A stretch of 20,392 bases of DNA from DASSUC01 sp035649895 (GTDB lineage Bacteria; Actinomycetota; Actinomycetes; Mycobacteriales; Micromonosporaceae): assembly GCA_035649895.1 (NCBI GenBank), contig DASRIS010000136.1:1-20392 (forward strand), read 5' to 3'. Below the pieces are notes generated by a model. That model saw only the letters and a program-made list of their open reading frames with translations, searched no databases and had not been told where the DNA came from. Of the stretch, positions 6,569 to 12,445 are shown piece after piece (positions within the stretch are counted from its first letter, which is position 1; each line of letters opens with the position of its first letter). Made by a program: the position numbers and the translations under genes.

Positions 6569-8281
6569 TCAGCCGACCCGCTCGCGGATGGACCGCACGC
6601 AGTCGGCGTGGACGCCTGCCCAGTCCAGGCCGAACACGAGCTGGCTGCCGGTCTCCAGGGTATGGCCCTTGTGCAGGACCGCCTCGAAGAACCTGAGCAT
6701 CTTGACGTCGCCGAAGCGTTCGGCGAGCCGTCGTACGGCGAGGAACGCGATGCCGTAACGGGCGGCCGCGTCCGACATGGTCGCGTCCCTGTCCGGCGCG
6801 CTGACCGCCACCTTGCCGTCCCACCGGCCACGCCGGATGAACTGGCGGATCGAGCCCGAGACCAGCGCATCGTGCCGGCTGGCCGGCTGGCCGTAGAGCA
6901 TCGCGTGATCGGCTAGGCCCTCGGTGAGCCACCAGTGCCTCTCGTACTGGTAGCGCGCCCCGATCAAGGACGCCGCGTGGGCGATCTCGTGCCGGAGGAT
7001 GTCGTCGAGGACGTCGTCCGGGTTGCGCAGCACGTTCAGCACGACATCGATGCGTCGGTCGCTGACGCTCACCGCGTAGCCGGCGGCCCAGGGCGGCCGG
7101 TCCGCCCCGAACCACTTGCCCCACTCGTCGGAGCCGGCGAGGTAGATCCGGTAGATGTCGGGGCGGGTCGAGCCCACTACGAACCGGTCCGCCACCGCGG
7201 CGGCCTTCTCGGCCTCGCGCAGCAGCAACGGCAGGCGCGAGGCGTAACGCGCGGTGGTCGCCACGACGGTCCGGGCACCGGCTGCGCCTCGCAGCTCGCT
7301 GACCTCCCACGGTCGGGGGCCCTTCTCGGCGCGGGTGGACCTTTCGATCTTGACCAGGACAGCCTTGCCGCCGCGCTCTGTCCAGCGGGTCCCGACCAGC
7401 AGCCCGTCGGCCTGGCAGCCGGCGACCACGAAGCAGTGGCGCAGGGACACCGTGGCCTGCCACTGGTCCCGGGCGCCGGCGACGGTCACCTCGCTCGGAC
7501 CGTTGGTCACCACCGGCTGCCACGCCGCGACCCGCAACGCACGCAGTGAGGAGTACCGGCGCCTCAGCTCACCGGCGACCGCGGTGTTCCCTGGCTCGCC
7601 GATGGCCACGAACGCCCGCTCGTCGCCGCGCAGCAGTGCCTGCGCATGGGCCGCCAGCGCCGCCTCGATCTGCGCGCTCATCCACGCGGAACGCACCCCC
7701 GCCTGCGGGCTGCGCGGGCTTTCGGGCGCGCGGCTGGTGCTCTGCGCCGACCCGGCCGGTGCCTGGTTACGACGGTCGATACGCGAGCCGAGCTCGACCG
7801 CCGCCCAGGTACCGGAACCGAGGCATACCGCGAACGCCAGAACCGCGGCGATGGACACCCGCAGGGCGAGCGACCTGCGGCGGGGAACGGGCCCCAGCGG
7901 CGGGAACGGGTTCATCGGGGCCCACCCCGGAGGCGGCACCGAACCCTGAGGCGGGAACTGGCCCGAAGGCGGGAACTGGCCCGGAAGCGGCACCGGACCC
8001 GGAGGAAGCGCCGAGCCCGGCAGCGAGAACGGGCTCGGCGGAGCCAGGCCGGGAGGCGGGACCGCGCCCGGCGCAGGCGGGGTATCCGAGGCAGGCGGGG
8101 CATCCAGGGCAGGTGGCGTTGAGGCAGGTCGGGCTGAGGCAGGCGGGGTCGCGGCAGGCGGCGCCGGAGCGGGCGGCGGGGCCGGCGTGTAGGTGACGGA
8201 ACCGTCCGGGAGGAACCACATGAGGTGCTGCTCTGCCGGCGCCGGCGGCCACTCCTCCGGCGGTTCATGCCCGAAAGTCAC
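6569..8281 (-). CDS. Membrane-anchored HExxH metallopeptidase-like protein
   Basis: Predicted 570-aa protein. A cytoplasmic N-terminus of about 135 residues is extremely Pro-rich (PPSGQF-type repeats). RRR precedes one transmembrane helix at about 141-163, and the remainder is extracytoplasmic. HEIAH at 431-435, with Glu454 in WLTEGLADH 18 residues after the second His, is the gluzincin zinc-peptidase pattern (HExxH...E). Residues about 200-320 resemble a small NTF2-like or substrate-binding module, but I cannot assign it. The GTG start at 8281 is supported by TACCCT 6 nt upstream; an in-frame ATG at 8221 is the alternative. It lies 68 nt before the adaptor gene on the same strand. No named family is recognised; a surface protease of unknown substrate is the inference. 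Confidence 0.75.
   Translation of the reverse strand: MTFGHEPPEEWPPAPAEQHLMWFLPDGSVTYTPAPPPAPAPPAATPPASARPASTPPALDAPPASDTPPAPGAVPPPGLAPPSPFSLPGSALPPGPVPLPGQFPPSGQFPPQGSVPPPGWAPMNPFPPLGPVPRRRSLALRVSIAAVLAFAVCLGSGTWAAVELGSRIDRRNQAPAGSAQSTSRAPESPRSPQAGVRSAWMSAQIEAALAAHAQALLRGDERAFVAIGEPGNTAVAGELRRRYSSLRALRVAAWQPVVTNGPSEVTVAGARDQWQATVSLRHCFVVAGCQADGLLVGTRWTERGGKAVLVKIERSTRAEKGPRPWEVSELRGAAGARTVVATTARYASRLPLLLREAEKAAAVADRFVVGSTRPDIYRIYLAGSDEWGKWFGADRPPWAAGYAVSVSDRRIDVVLNVLRNPDDVLDDILRHEIAHAASLIGARYQYERHWWLTEGLADHAMLYGQPASRHDALVSGSIRQFIRRGRWDGKVAVSAPDRDATMSDAAARYGIAFLAVRRLAERFGDVKMLRFFEAVLHKGHTLETGSQLVFGLDWAGVHADCVRSIRERVG
7931..8020 (-). repeat. 18-bp coding minisatellite in metallopeptidase (5 units)
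   Basis: Five 18-bp units such as AGGCGGGAACTGGCCCGA (7949-7966, almost identical at 7967-7984) encode PPSGQF-like hexapeptides. Less regular GGCAGGCGGGG-type repeats follow to about 8160. They build the Pro-rich cytoplasmic tail and keep the frame. Confidence 0.85.
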
Positions 8282-8287
8282 TGCGGG

Positions 8288-8293
8288 AGGGTA
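8288..8293 (-). promoter_or_regulatory. -10-like TACCCT, leaderless start of metallopeptidase
   Basis: TACCCT lies 6 nt before GTG 8281, without a Shine-Dalgarno. A second candidate promoter upstream (TTGGCG, 16-nt spacer, CATAAC at 8298-8303) could overlap it. Confidence 0.5.
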
Positions 8294-8379
8294 CGCGGTT
8301 ATGCCACACAGTGCGAATCCGCCAATCGGGCGGACGGACTGCCGGCCGCCGCCGTAAGCCGTGTGGACTGGCTCTCTAG

Positions 8380-8396
8380 CCAGCTACCGCAGCTGG
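8380..8396. terminator. Possible terminator hairpin after proline dehydrogenase
   Basis: CCAGCT pairs with AGCTGG around a 5-nt loop, 37 nt beyond the proline dehydrogenase stop. There is no U-tract, which is common in actinobacteria. It overlaps a degenerate copy of the local 23-bp repeat, so it may be only repeat-derived. Confidence 0.35.
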
Positions 8397-8442
8397 TCTG
8401 CTGCCTGGGCTACCGCCGGTCTGCCAGCTGGGCTACCGCCGG
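8397..8442. repeat. 23-bp tandem duplication at the end of proline dehydrogenase
   Basis: Copies 8397-8419 and 8420-8442 match at 20 of 23 positions (core CTGGGCTACCGCCGG). The second copy includes the proline dehydrogenase stop (8433-8435) and its last codons. A degenerate third copy lies just to the left. Confidence 0.8.
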
Positions 8443-9353
8443 GAGCTGAGGGCTCGGGCGAAGAAGACCATGTTCGCCGGGCGCTCGGCGAGCCGGCGCA
8501 TCAGGTACCCGTACGACTGGGTGCCGTACGGCACGTACACCCGCACGGTGTAACCGGCTGCCGCCAGCCGCCGCTGCTCCTCCGGGCGTACGCCGTACAG
8601 CAGCTGGAACTCGAAGTCCTCTGGTGGCCGGTTGAACCACTTCGCCCGGTCCTCGCCGATCGAGATCAGGCGCGGGTCGTGCGTGGCGATCATCGGGTAG
8701 CCCTTGCCGGCCATCAGGATGTTCAGGCACCGCACGTACGACTTGTCAACGTCCAACTTGGACTGGTAGGCCACCGACTCGGGCTCGGAGTACGCCCCCT
8801 TGCACAGCCGCACCCGGGAGCCCGCCGTCGCCAGCTCGCGGCAGTCCGCCTCGGTGCGCCGCAGGTACGACTGGAGCACCGCCCCGGTGCTCGGGAAGTC
8901 CTCGCGCAGCCGGCCGAGGATCTCCAGCGTCGAGTCGGTCGTGGTGTGGTCCTCCATGTCCAGGGTTACCGTCGTGCCGACCTGGACGGCGGCTGCGCAG
9001 ACAGCGTACGCATGCGCGAAGGCCGTCTCCTCGTCAAACTTCTGGCCCAGCGCGGAGAGCTTGACGCTGACCTCAGCAGCCGGCGTGAGCCCGGCCGCGC
9101 CGAGCGCGCCGAGCAACCGCACGTACTCGTCCCTGGCCGCGGTGGCCTGGTCCGGGGTGAGCGTGTCCTCGCCCAGGTAGTCGAGGCTGACGGCGAGCCC
9201 TTCGTCGGCCAGCGTGCGGGTGCAGGCCAGCGCGTCCTCCGCGGTGGTCCCGGCGATGAACCGGCGTACCACGGCCCGCGTGATGGGAGCCGCGTGGACG
9301 AGCCGCTCGACCTGGGGTGACCGGGCGGCGGCGAGGATCGCGGATCGGAGCAT
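8433..9353 (-). CDS. Proline dehydrogenase (monofunctional)
   Basis: A 306-aa FAD-dependent proline dehydrogenase that oxidises proline to delta-1-pyrroline-5-carboxylate and feeds electrons to the respiratory chain. The family blocks are all present: VSVKLSALG (95-103), LDMEDHT (131-137), QSYLRR (161-166), RLCKGAY (182-188), ATHDPRL (223-229), FEFQLLYG (247-254), and RVYVPYGTQSYGYLMRRLAERP (271-292) with the carboxylate-binding Arg286-Arg287. The usual Trp in GTQWYGY is Ser here. The start is ATG 9353: there is no Shine-Dalgarno, but TACGCT stands 6 nt upstream. No pyrroline-5-carboxylate dehydrogenase is adjacent, so that enzyme must be elsewhere. The gene occupies the region where mycobacteria have proC. 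Confidence 0.95.
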   Translation of the reverse strand: MLRSAILAAARSPQVERLVHAAPITRAVVRRFIAGTTAEDALACTRTLADEGLAVSLDYLGEDTLTPDQATAARDEYVRLLGALGAAGLTPAAEVSVKLSALGQKFDEETAFAHAYAVCAAAVQVGTTVTLDMEDHTTTDSTLEILGRLREDFPSTGAVLQSYLRRTEADCRELATAGSRVRLCKGAYSEPESVAYQSKLDVDKSYVRCLNILMAGKGYPMIATHDPRLISIGEDRAKWFNRPPEDFEFQLLYGVRPEEQRRLAAAGYTVRVYVPYGTQSYGYLMRRLAERPANMVFFARALSSRR

Positions 9354-9359
9354 GCGCCG

Positions 9360-9365
9360 AGCGTA
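9360..9365 (-). promoter_or_regulatory. -10-like TACGCT, leaderless start of proline dehydrogenase
   Basis: TACGCT lies exactly 6 nt before ATG 9353 and there is no Shine-Dalgarno. The hexamer and spacing are identical to those of the isomerase-like gene and the Cys-rich gene. Confidence 0.6.
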
Positions 9366-9458
9366 ACGCCCGGATGCTGAGCCGGCGGGTCGAGTGTGGA
9401 CACCTGGTCCAGCACTCCCCTCCAGGCTGTTTCGTCCCTTTCACCGGCCCACGCCCGT

Positions 9459-9527
9459 CAAGATCACGATCGCGAGCAGCAGGTGTGCAGTGCGGCTGCA
9501 CACCTGGCGTCCCTGATCGCAATCTTG
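9459..9527. repeat. 69-bp interrupted palindrome
   Basis: Arms of 32 nt each surround the 5-nt loop TGCGG (9491-9495). The inner 11 bp (CAGGTGTGCAG / CTGCACACCTG) pair perfectly, the next 8 positions form a symmetrical internal loop, and the outer 13 positions (CAAGATCACGATC) pair at 11. The equal arm lengths argue for a real structured or mobile palindromic element, such as a MITE or REP-like unit or a two-site operator. Confidence 0.75.
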
Positions 9528-9751
9528 GTCCTGACGCGGCGACCAAGGTGGGCGATATATCCGAATAACCCGATGCGGCCAATGAGCCGCCGGCCCTGGC
9601 TGCCGCGGTCCTCGTGCCGGCCCGGACCGGGACAGGGCCCCGCCATGGCTGCGGTCATCGCCGGCTATTAAGCGGCTGTACTGCGCATTTGGCCACTCCG
9701 ACCCCACTCTTGAAGGCGTGATGACGGCGGATCGGACTCCCGGTGTCGCGT

Positions 9752-9783
9752 ACCCGACACTCGATTGTCTACCTTTGTCGGGT
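9752..9783. promoter_or_regulatory. Inverted repeat over the CGNR gene start, with -10 TACCTT
   Basis: ACCCGACA (9752-9759) and TGTCGGGT (9776-9783) are perfect inverted repeats 16 nt apart. They enclose TACCTT (9770-9775), which is 6 nt before GTG 9782 and is the likely -10 of a leaderless promoter. The right arm overlaps the start codon. The geometry suits a repressor operator. Confidence 0.5.
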
Positions 9784-10321
9784 GGACTTCGACGCGTACG
9801 CGCGCACTGCCGTGAATCTCGTCAACAGTCGGCTGGAGGATCTCGACGACCTGAGGGCACTCCTCTCCGCCGACCCTTGGATGGCCGAGGAGGTCACCGA
9901 GAAGGACGTGGCGACGTTCCGGCGCGCCCAGAAGCGGCTGCGCGACGTCTTCGAGTGCGGCACGGTGGGCCGTGACGCTGAAGCGGTCATCGCGCTCAAC
10001 TCGCTCCTCGACGCGTTCCCGGTGCAGCCGCGCATCTCCGGTCACGACTCCAGCGACTGGCACATGCACATCACCAGCCGGGGCTCCTCAGCGAGCGCCG
10101 AGTATCTGGCTGGCGCGGTCTGGGGCCTGTCGGTCTGGCTCTGCCAGTACGGCAGCGCCCGCTTCGGCGTCTGCGCCGACGACCGTTGCGGCAACGTCTA
10201 TCTCGACACCTCGTCGAACTGCTGCCGGCGCTTCTGTTCCGAGCGCTGCGCGACCCGGTCGCACGTTGCCGCGCACCGGGCCCGCAAGCGAGCGGCTATC
10301 GAGGAGCCGGCCCGGGTCTGA
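9782..10321 (+). CDS. CGNR/ABATE-type zinc-finger protein
   Basis: A 179-aa protein whose N-terminal part (MDFDAYARTAVNLVNSR) resembles the stress-associated ABATE domain. Its C-terminus is a zf-CGNR zinc finger: Cys131, Cys136, Cys152 and Cys156, then TRSHVAAHRARKR. The defining CGNR tetrad reads CATR here, a variant I associate with actinobacterial members. Such proteins are presumed DNA-binding regulators. I prefer GTG 9782 to the upstream GTG 9743 because the family begins with MDFDAY-like sequence and TACCTT lies 6 nt before it. It is alone on the plus strand, divergent from proline dehydrogenase, which makes that gene one candidate target. The 3' end converges on the isomerase-like gene. 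Confidence 0.85.
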   Translation: MDFDAYARTAVNLVNSRLEDLDDLRALLSADPWMAEEVTEKDVATFRRAQKRLRDVFECGTVGRDAEAVIALNSLLDAFPVQPRISGHDSSDWHMHITSRGSSASAEYLAGAVWGLSVWLCQYGSARFGVCADDRCGNVYLDTSSNCCRRFCSERCATRSHVAAHRARKRAAIEEPARV

Positions 10322-10505
10322 CCCGGGTCTGGACCAACGCCAGCGGGGCGGCGCCTTCCCGGCCCATGCCGGACAGCGCCGCCCGAACAGCGGCGTTCCC
10401 AGGCAGCGCCGCTTCCGGGCCGCCGTTCCCAGGCACGCCGCCCCTGGGCAGCATTGCCGCAGCCCGTCCCGTCCCAGGGCAGAACCGTCCCGGCTCACAC
10501 CGGGG
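10322..10505. other. Convergent intergenic region with short repeats and hairpin
   Basis: This is the space between two convergent stops. CGCCGC (10377-10382) pairs with GCGGCG (10390-10395) around a 7-nt loop and could terminate transcription from both sides. GTTCCCAGGCA recurs at a 30-bp spacing (10396 and 10426 regions), giving a short imperfect tandem repeat. No gene is seen. Confidence 0.45.
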
Positions 10506-11312
10506 TCATGCGTCCACTGTGGAGGAGGCGGCCAGGTGGGCGCGGGCAAAGGCCAGTGCCTCGGCGAGGTCCGCCTCGCGCTCGGCGCGGCTGCGCGCGC
10601 GGCGGGTGGACACCTCCACCGCGATCGAGCCGGTGAAGCCGCGGCTGGACAGCGACGAGAGCAGCCCGGCGCACGGCTGCGTGCCACGGCCGGGGACGAG
10701 GTGCTCGTCGCGCCCCTCACCCGACCCGTCGCCGAGGTGCACGTGGGCCAGGGCCGGGCCCATCGCGTCGGCCATCTCCAGCGCGTCGTTGCGCGCCGCG
10801 GCACAGTGCGACAGGTCCAGCGTGTATGCCGGGTACCCGACCGCGGTCGGGTCCCAGCCGGGTGCGTACGGCACGAAGACCCGGCCGGCCATGCGTACCG
10901 GGTACATGTTCTCCACGGCGAAGCGCACGCCGCGGTGGCGGGACCGCAGCTCCTCCAGGCCGGCGGCGAACCCGCGGGCGTAGTCGCGCTGCCAGGTGAA
11001 CGGGGGGTGGACCACCACGAGCGGTGCGCCGAGCGCCTCGGCGAGCACCGCGCTGCGACGCAGCCGCTCCCACGGGTCGGCGCTCCACACCCGCTGCGTG
11101 ACCAGGAGACACGGTGCGTGCACGGAGCGGACCGGCACCCCGTAGTGCCGGGACAGGCCGAGCAGGGCCCCCGCGTCCTGGCTGACCGCATCGGTCCACA
11201 CCATCACCTCGACGCCGTCGTAGCCGAGGGAGGCGGCCAGCGCAAAGGCCGCCGCGGTCGGCTCGGGGAACACCGATGAGCTGGACAGCAGGACTGGGAT
11301 GCAAGGGCTCAC
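10506..11312 (-). CDS. Sugar-phosphate isomerase/epimerase-like TIM barrel (Rv0498-like)
   Basis: A 268-aa protein of the xylose isomerase-like / AP endonuclease family 2 TIM-barrel superfamily, whose members isomerise sugars or act on DNA with divalent metals. Candidate metal ligands in order are His66 (SVHAP), His102 (VVVHPP), Glu134 (FAVENMYP), Asp166 and His169 (TLDLSH), His192 (HVHLGD), Asp202, His204 (DEHLVPG) and Glu233 (VEVS). The GTG start at 11312 follows TACGCT by 6 nt and lacks a Shine-Dalgarno; a longer frame exists but reads into unrelated sequence. It lies 142 nt downstream of ppx on the same strand, as Rv0498 follows Rv0496. The exact substrate is unknown; a sugar or sugar-phosphate is an inference from the family. 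Confidence 0.87.
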   Translation of the reverse strand: MSPCIPVLLSSSSVFPEPTAAAFALAASLGYDGVEVMVWTDAVSQDAGALLGLSRHYGVPVRSVHAPCLLVTQRVWSADPWERLRRSAVLAEALGAPLVVVHPPFTWQRDYARGFAAGLEELRSRHRGVRFAVENMYPVRMAGRVFVPYAPGWDPTAVGYPAYTLDLSHCAAARNDALEMADAMGPALAHVHLGDGSGEGRDEHLVPGRGTQPCAGLLSSLSSRGFTGSIAVEVSTRRARSRAEREADLAEALAFARAHLAASSTVDA

Positions 11313-11318
11313 GAGGCC

Positions 11319-11324
11319 AGCGTA
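11319..11324 (-). promoter_or_regulatory. -10-like TACGCT, leaderless start of the isomerase-like gene
   Basis: TACGCT lies exactly 6 nt before GTG 11312. No Shine-Dalgarno and no clear -35 are visible. Confidence 0.6.
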
Positions 11325-11350
11325 GCGTCTGCCCGGATGACCCGACACGA

Positions 11351-11419
11351 AGTATGCTAAACCATCGCACAACGTGACAAATAAACATTTGTATGCCGGC
11401 AGGTCTCGCAGTATGCCGG
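11351..11419. promoter_or_regulatory. AT-rich dyad and GTATGC direct repeats upstream of the isomerase-like gene
   Basis: ACAAAT and ATTTGT form a perfect 6-bp dyad around AAAC (11377-11392) in a strikingly AT-rich patch. GTATGC occurs at 11352, 11391 and 11411; the last two are spaced 20 bp apart and share GTATGCCGG. The region sits between ppx and the isomerase-like gene and looks like an operator cluster. The binding protein is unknown. Confidence 0.4.
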
Positions 11420-11454
11420 GTCGCCGGAGGGCGGCGCGGGCCAGGTGTCCGCTG

Positions 11455-12405
11455 TCAGCACCCGGCCTCGGTGAGCTGGTCCAGGCGCCGCAGGATGACG
11501 CCCTCGCGCAGCGCCCACGGGCACAGGTCGAGCCGCTCCAGCCCGAGCCTGCGCATGGCGGCCTGCGCGACCACCGCTCCGGCCACCAGCTGGTGGGCCC
11601 GGCTCGCGCTGACACCGTCCAGCTCGGCGAGGCCGCTCGGCGGGATCAGCCGGATGAAGCCGAGCACCTGGCGCAGGCCGGTGGCGGTCAACGCCCGCCG
11701 GGCCCATAGCCCCGCCCCGGACGGTGCGGCACCGGCTAGGCGCCCCAGCGTACGGAATGTCTTGGAGGTGGCGACCGCACGGTCCCAGCCGGTCCCGGAC
11801 AGCTGCTCCGCGAGCCGCTCCACCGCGCTGTCGACGTACCGGGTCAGCTCGGCCACCTCGGCGGCCTCCGGCGGGCGGTCGTCACGGACGGCGCCGGCCA
11901 GCCAGTCCCGGGTGAGCCGGCCGGCGCCCAGGGGTGCCGACAGCGCGATGTCCGGATCCTCGTCGATGCCGGCCGCGACCTCCAGCGACCCGCCGCCGAT
12001 GTCCAGCACCAGCAACCGCCCGGCAGACCAGCCGAACCACCGGCGTACGGCCAGGAACGTCAGCCGCGCCTCCGCCTCGCCCGGCAGCACGCGCAGGTCG
12101 ACCCCTGTCTCGTCGCGCACCCGCGCCAGCACGTCGGCGGAGTTGGCCGCGTCCCGCACCGCCGACGTGGCGAAGGCGAGCAGGTCCTCGGCCTGGTGCC
12201 GGCGCGCAGCCTGCGCCGCTAGGCGTACCGCCTGGGTCAAGGCGTCCGCGGCCGGCTTCGGCAGGCCGCCGTCGCCGTCGATCTGTTCGGCGAGCCGCAG
12301 CACGCTCTTCTCGGCGTGCGCCGGCCACGGATGCGCACCCGGATGGGCGTCAACCACCAGCAGGTGCACGGTGTTGGAGCCAACGTCGAGCACGCCCAGG
12401 CGCAT
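11455..12405 (-). CDS. Ppx/GppA exopolyphosphatase family (Rv0496-like)
   Basis: Predicted 316-aa ASKHA-fold phosphatase that splits phosphate from inorganic polyphosphate and/or the 5' phosphate of pppGpp. The phosphate-1 motif is DVGSNTVHLLV (7-17), the catalytic-Glu region PGEAEAR (108-114) and phosphate-2 DIGGGSLE (135-142). The ATSAVRDAAN block (79-88) is also typical. The short length means a single Ppx/GppA domain pair without the C-terminal HD-type domain of E. coli Ppx, as in mycobacterial Rv0496. I chose ATG 12405 rather than the two GTGs just before it because TAGCGT is 6 nt upstream of it. It is divergent from the Cys-rich gene, sharing about 40 bp. Proximity to senX3-regX3 suits phosphate and polyphosphate control. 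Confidence 0.92.
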   Translation of the reverse strand: MRLGVLDVGSNTVHLLVVDAHPGAHPWPAHAEKSVLRLAEQIDGDGGLPKPAADALTQAVRLAAQAARRHQAEDLLAFATSAVRDAANSADVLARVRDETGVDLRVLPGEAEARLTFLAVRRWFGWSAGRLLVLDIGGGSLEVAAGIDEDPDIALSAPLGAGRLTRDWLAGAVRDDRPPEAAEVAELTRYVDSAVERLAEQLSGTGWDRAVATSKTFRTLGRLAGAAPSGAGLWARRALTATGLRQVLGFIRLIPPSGLAELDGVSASRAHQLVAGAVVAQAAMRRLGLERLDLCPWALREGVILRRLDQLTEAGC

Positions 12406-12411
12406 CACCAC

Positions 12412-12417
12412 ACGCTA
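12412..12417 (-). promoter_or_regulatory. -10-like TAGCGT for ppx
   Basis: TAGCGT lies 6 nt before ATG 12405. A -35 at 17-nt spacing would fall on the -10 of the divergent Cys-rich gene. Confidence 0.55.
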
Positions 12418-12433
12418 CGGCGCCGCGCGAGCG

Positions 12434-12439
12434 TACGCT
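12434..12439 (+). promoter_or_regulatory. -10-like TACGCT for the Cys-rich gene
   Basis: TACGCT lies 6 nt before ATG 12446. It is half of the 10-bp palindrome AGCGTACGCT (12430-12439). A -35 at 17-nt spacing would fall on the -10 of ppx. Confidence 0.55.
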
Positions 12440-12445
12440 TGCCTG

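Larger units (their letters stand above)
9354..9781. other. 428-bp divergent intergenic region
   Basis: This lies between the proline dehydrogenase start (minus) and the CGNR gene start (plus). It holds leaderless promoter hexamers at each end, a 69-bp palindrome at 9459-9527, an AT-rich patch (about 9550-9570) and a second AT-rich patch near 9660-9690. Short frames here have no family features. Confidence 0.7.

Noticed and set aside
5103..7523. 806-aa frame extending the adaptor upstream
   Set aside because: The extension is out-of-frame metallopeptidase sequence. The signal-like segment after GTG 6500 and the -10 hexamer mark the true start.
9723..9781. Earlier GTG (9743) for the CGNR gene
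   Set aside because: The added residues SRTRHSIVYLCR lie across a probable promoter and dyad; the family begins at MDFDAY.
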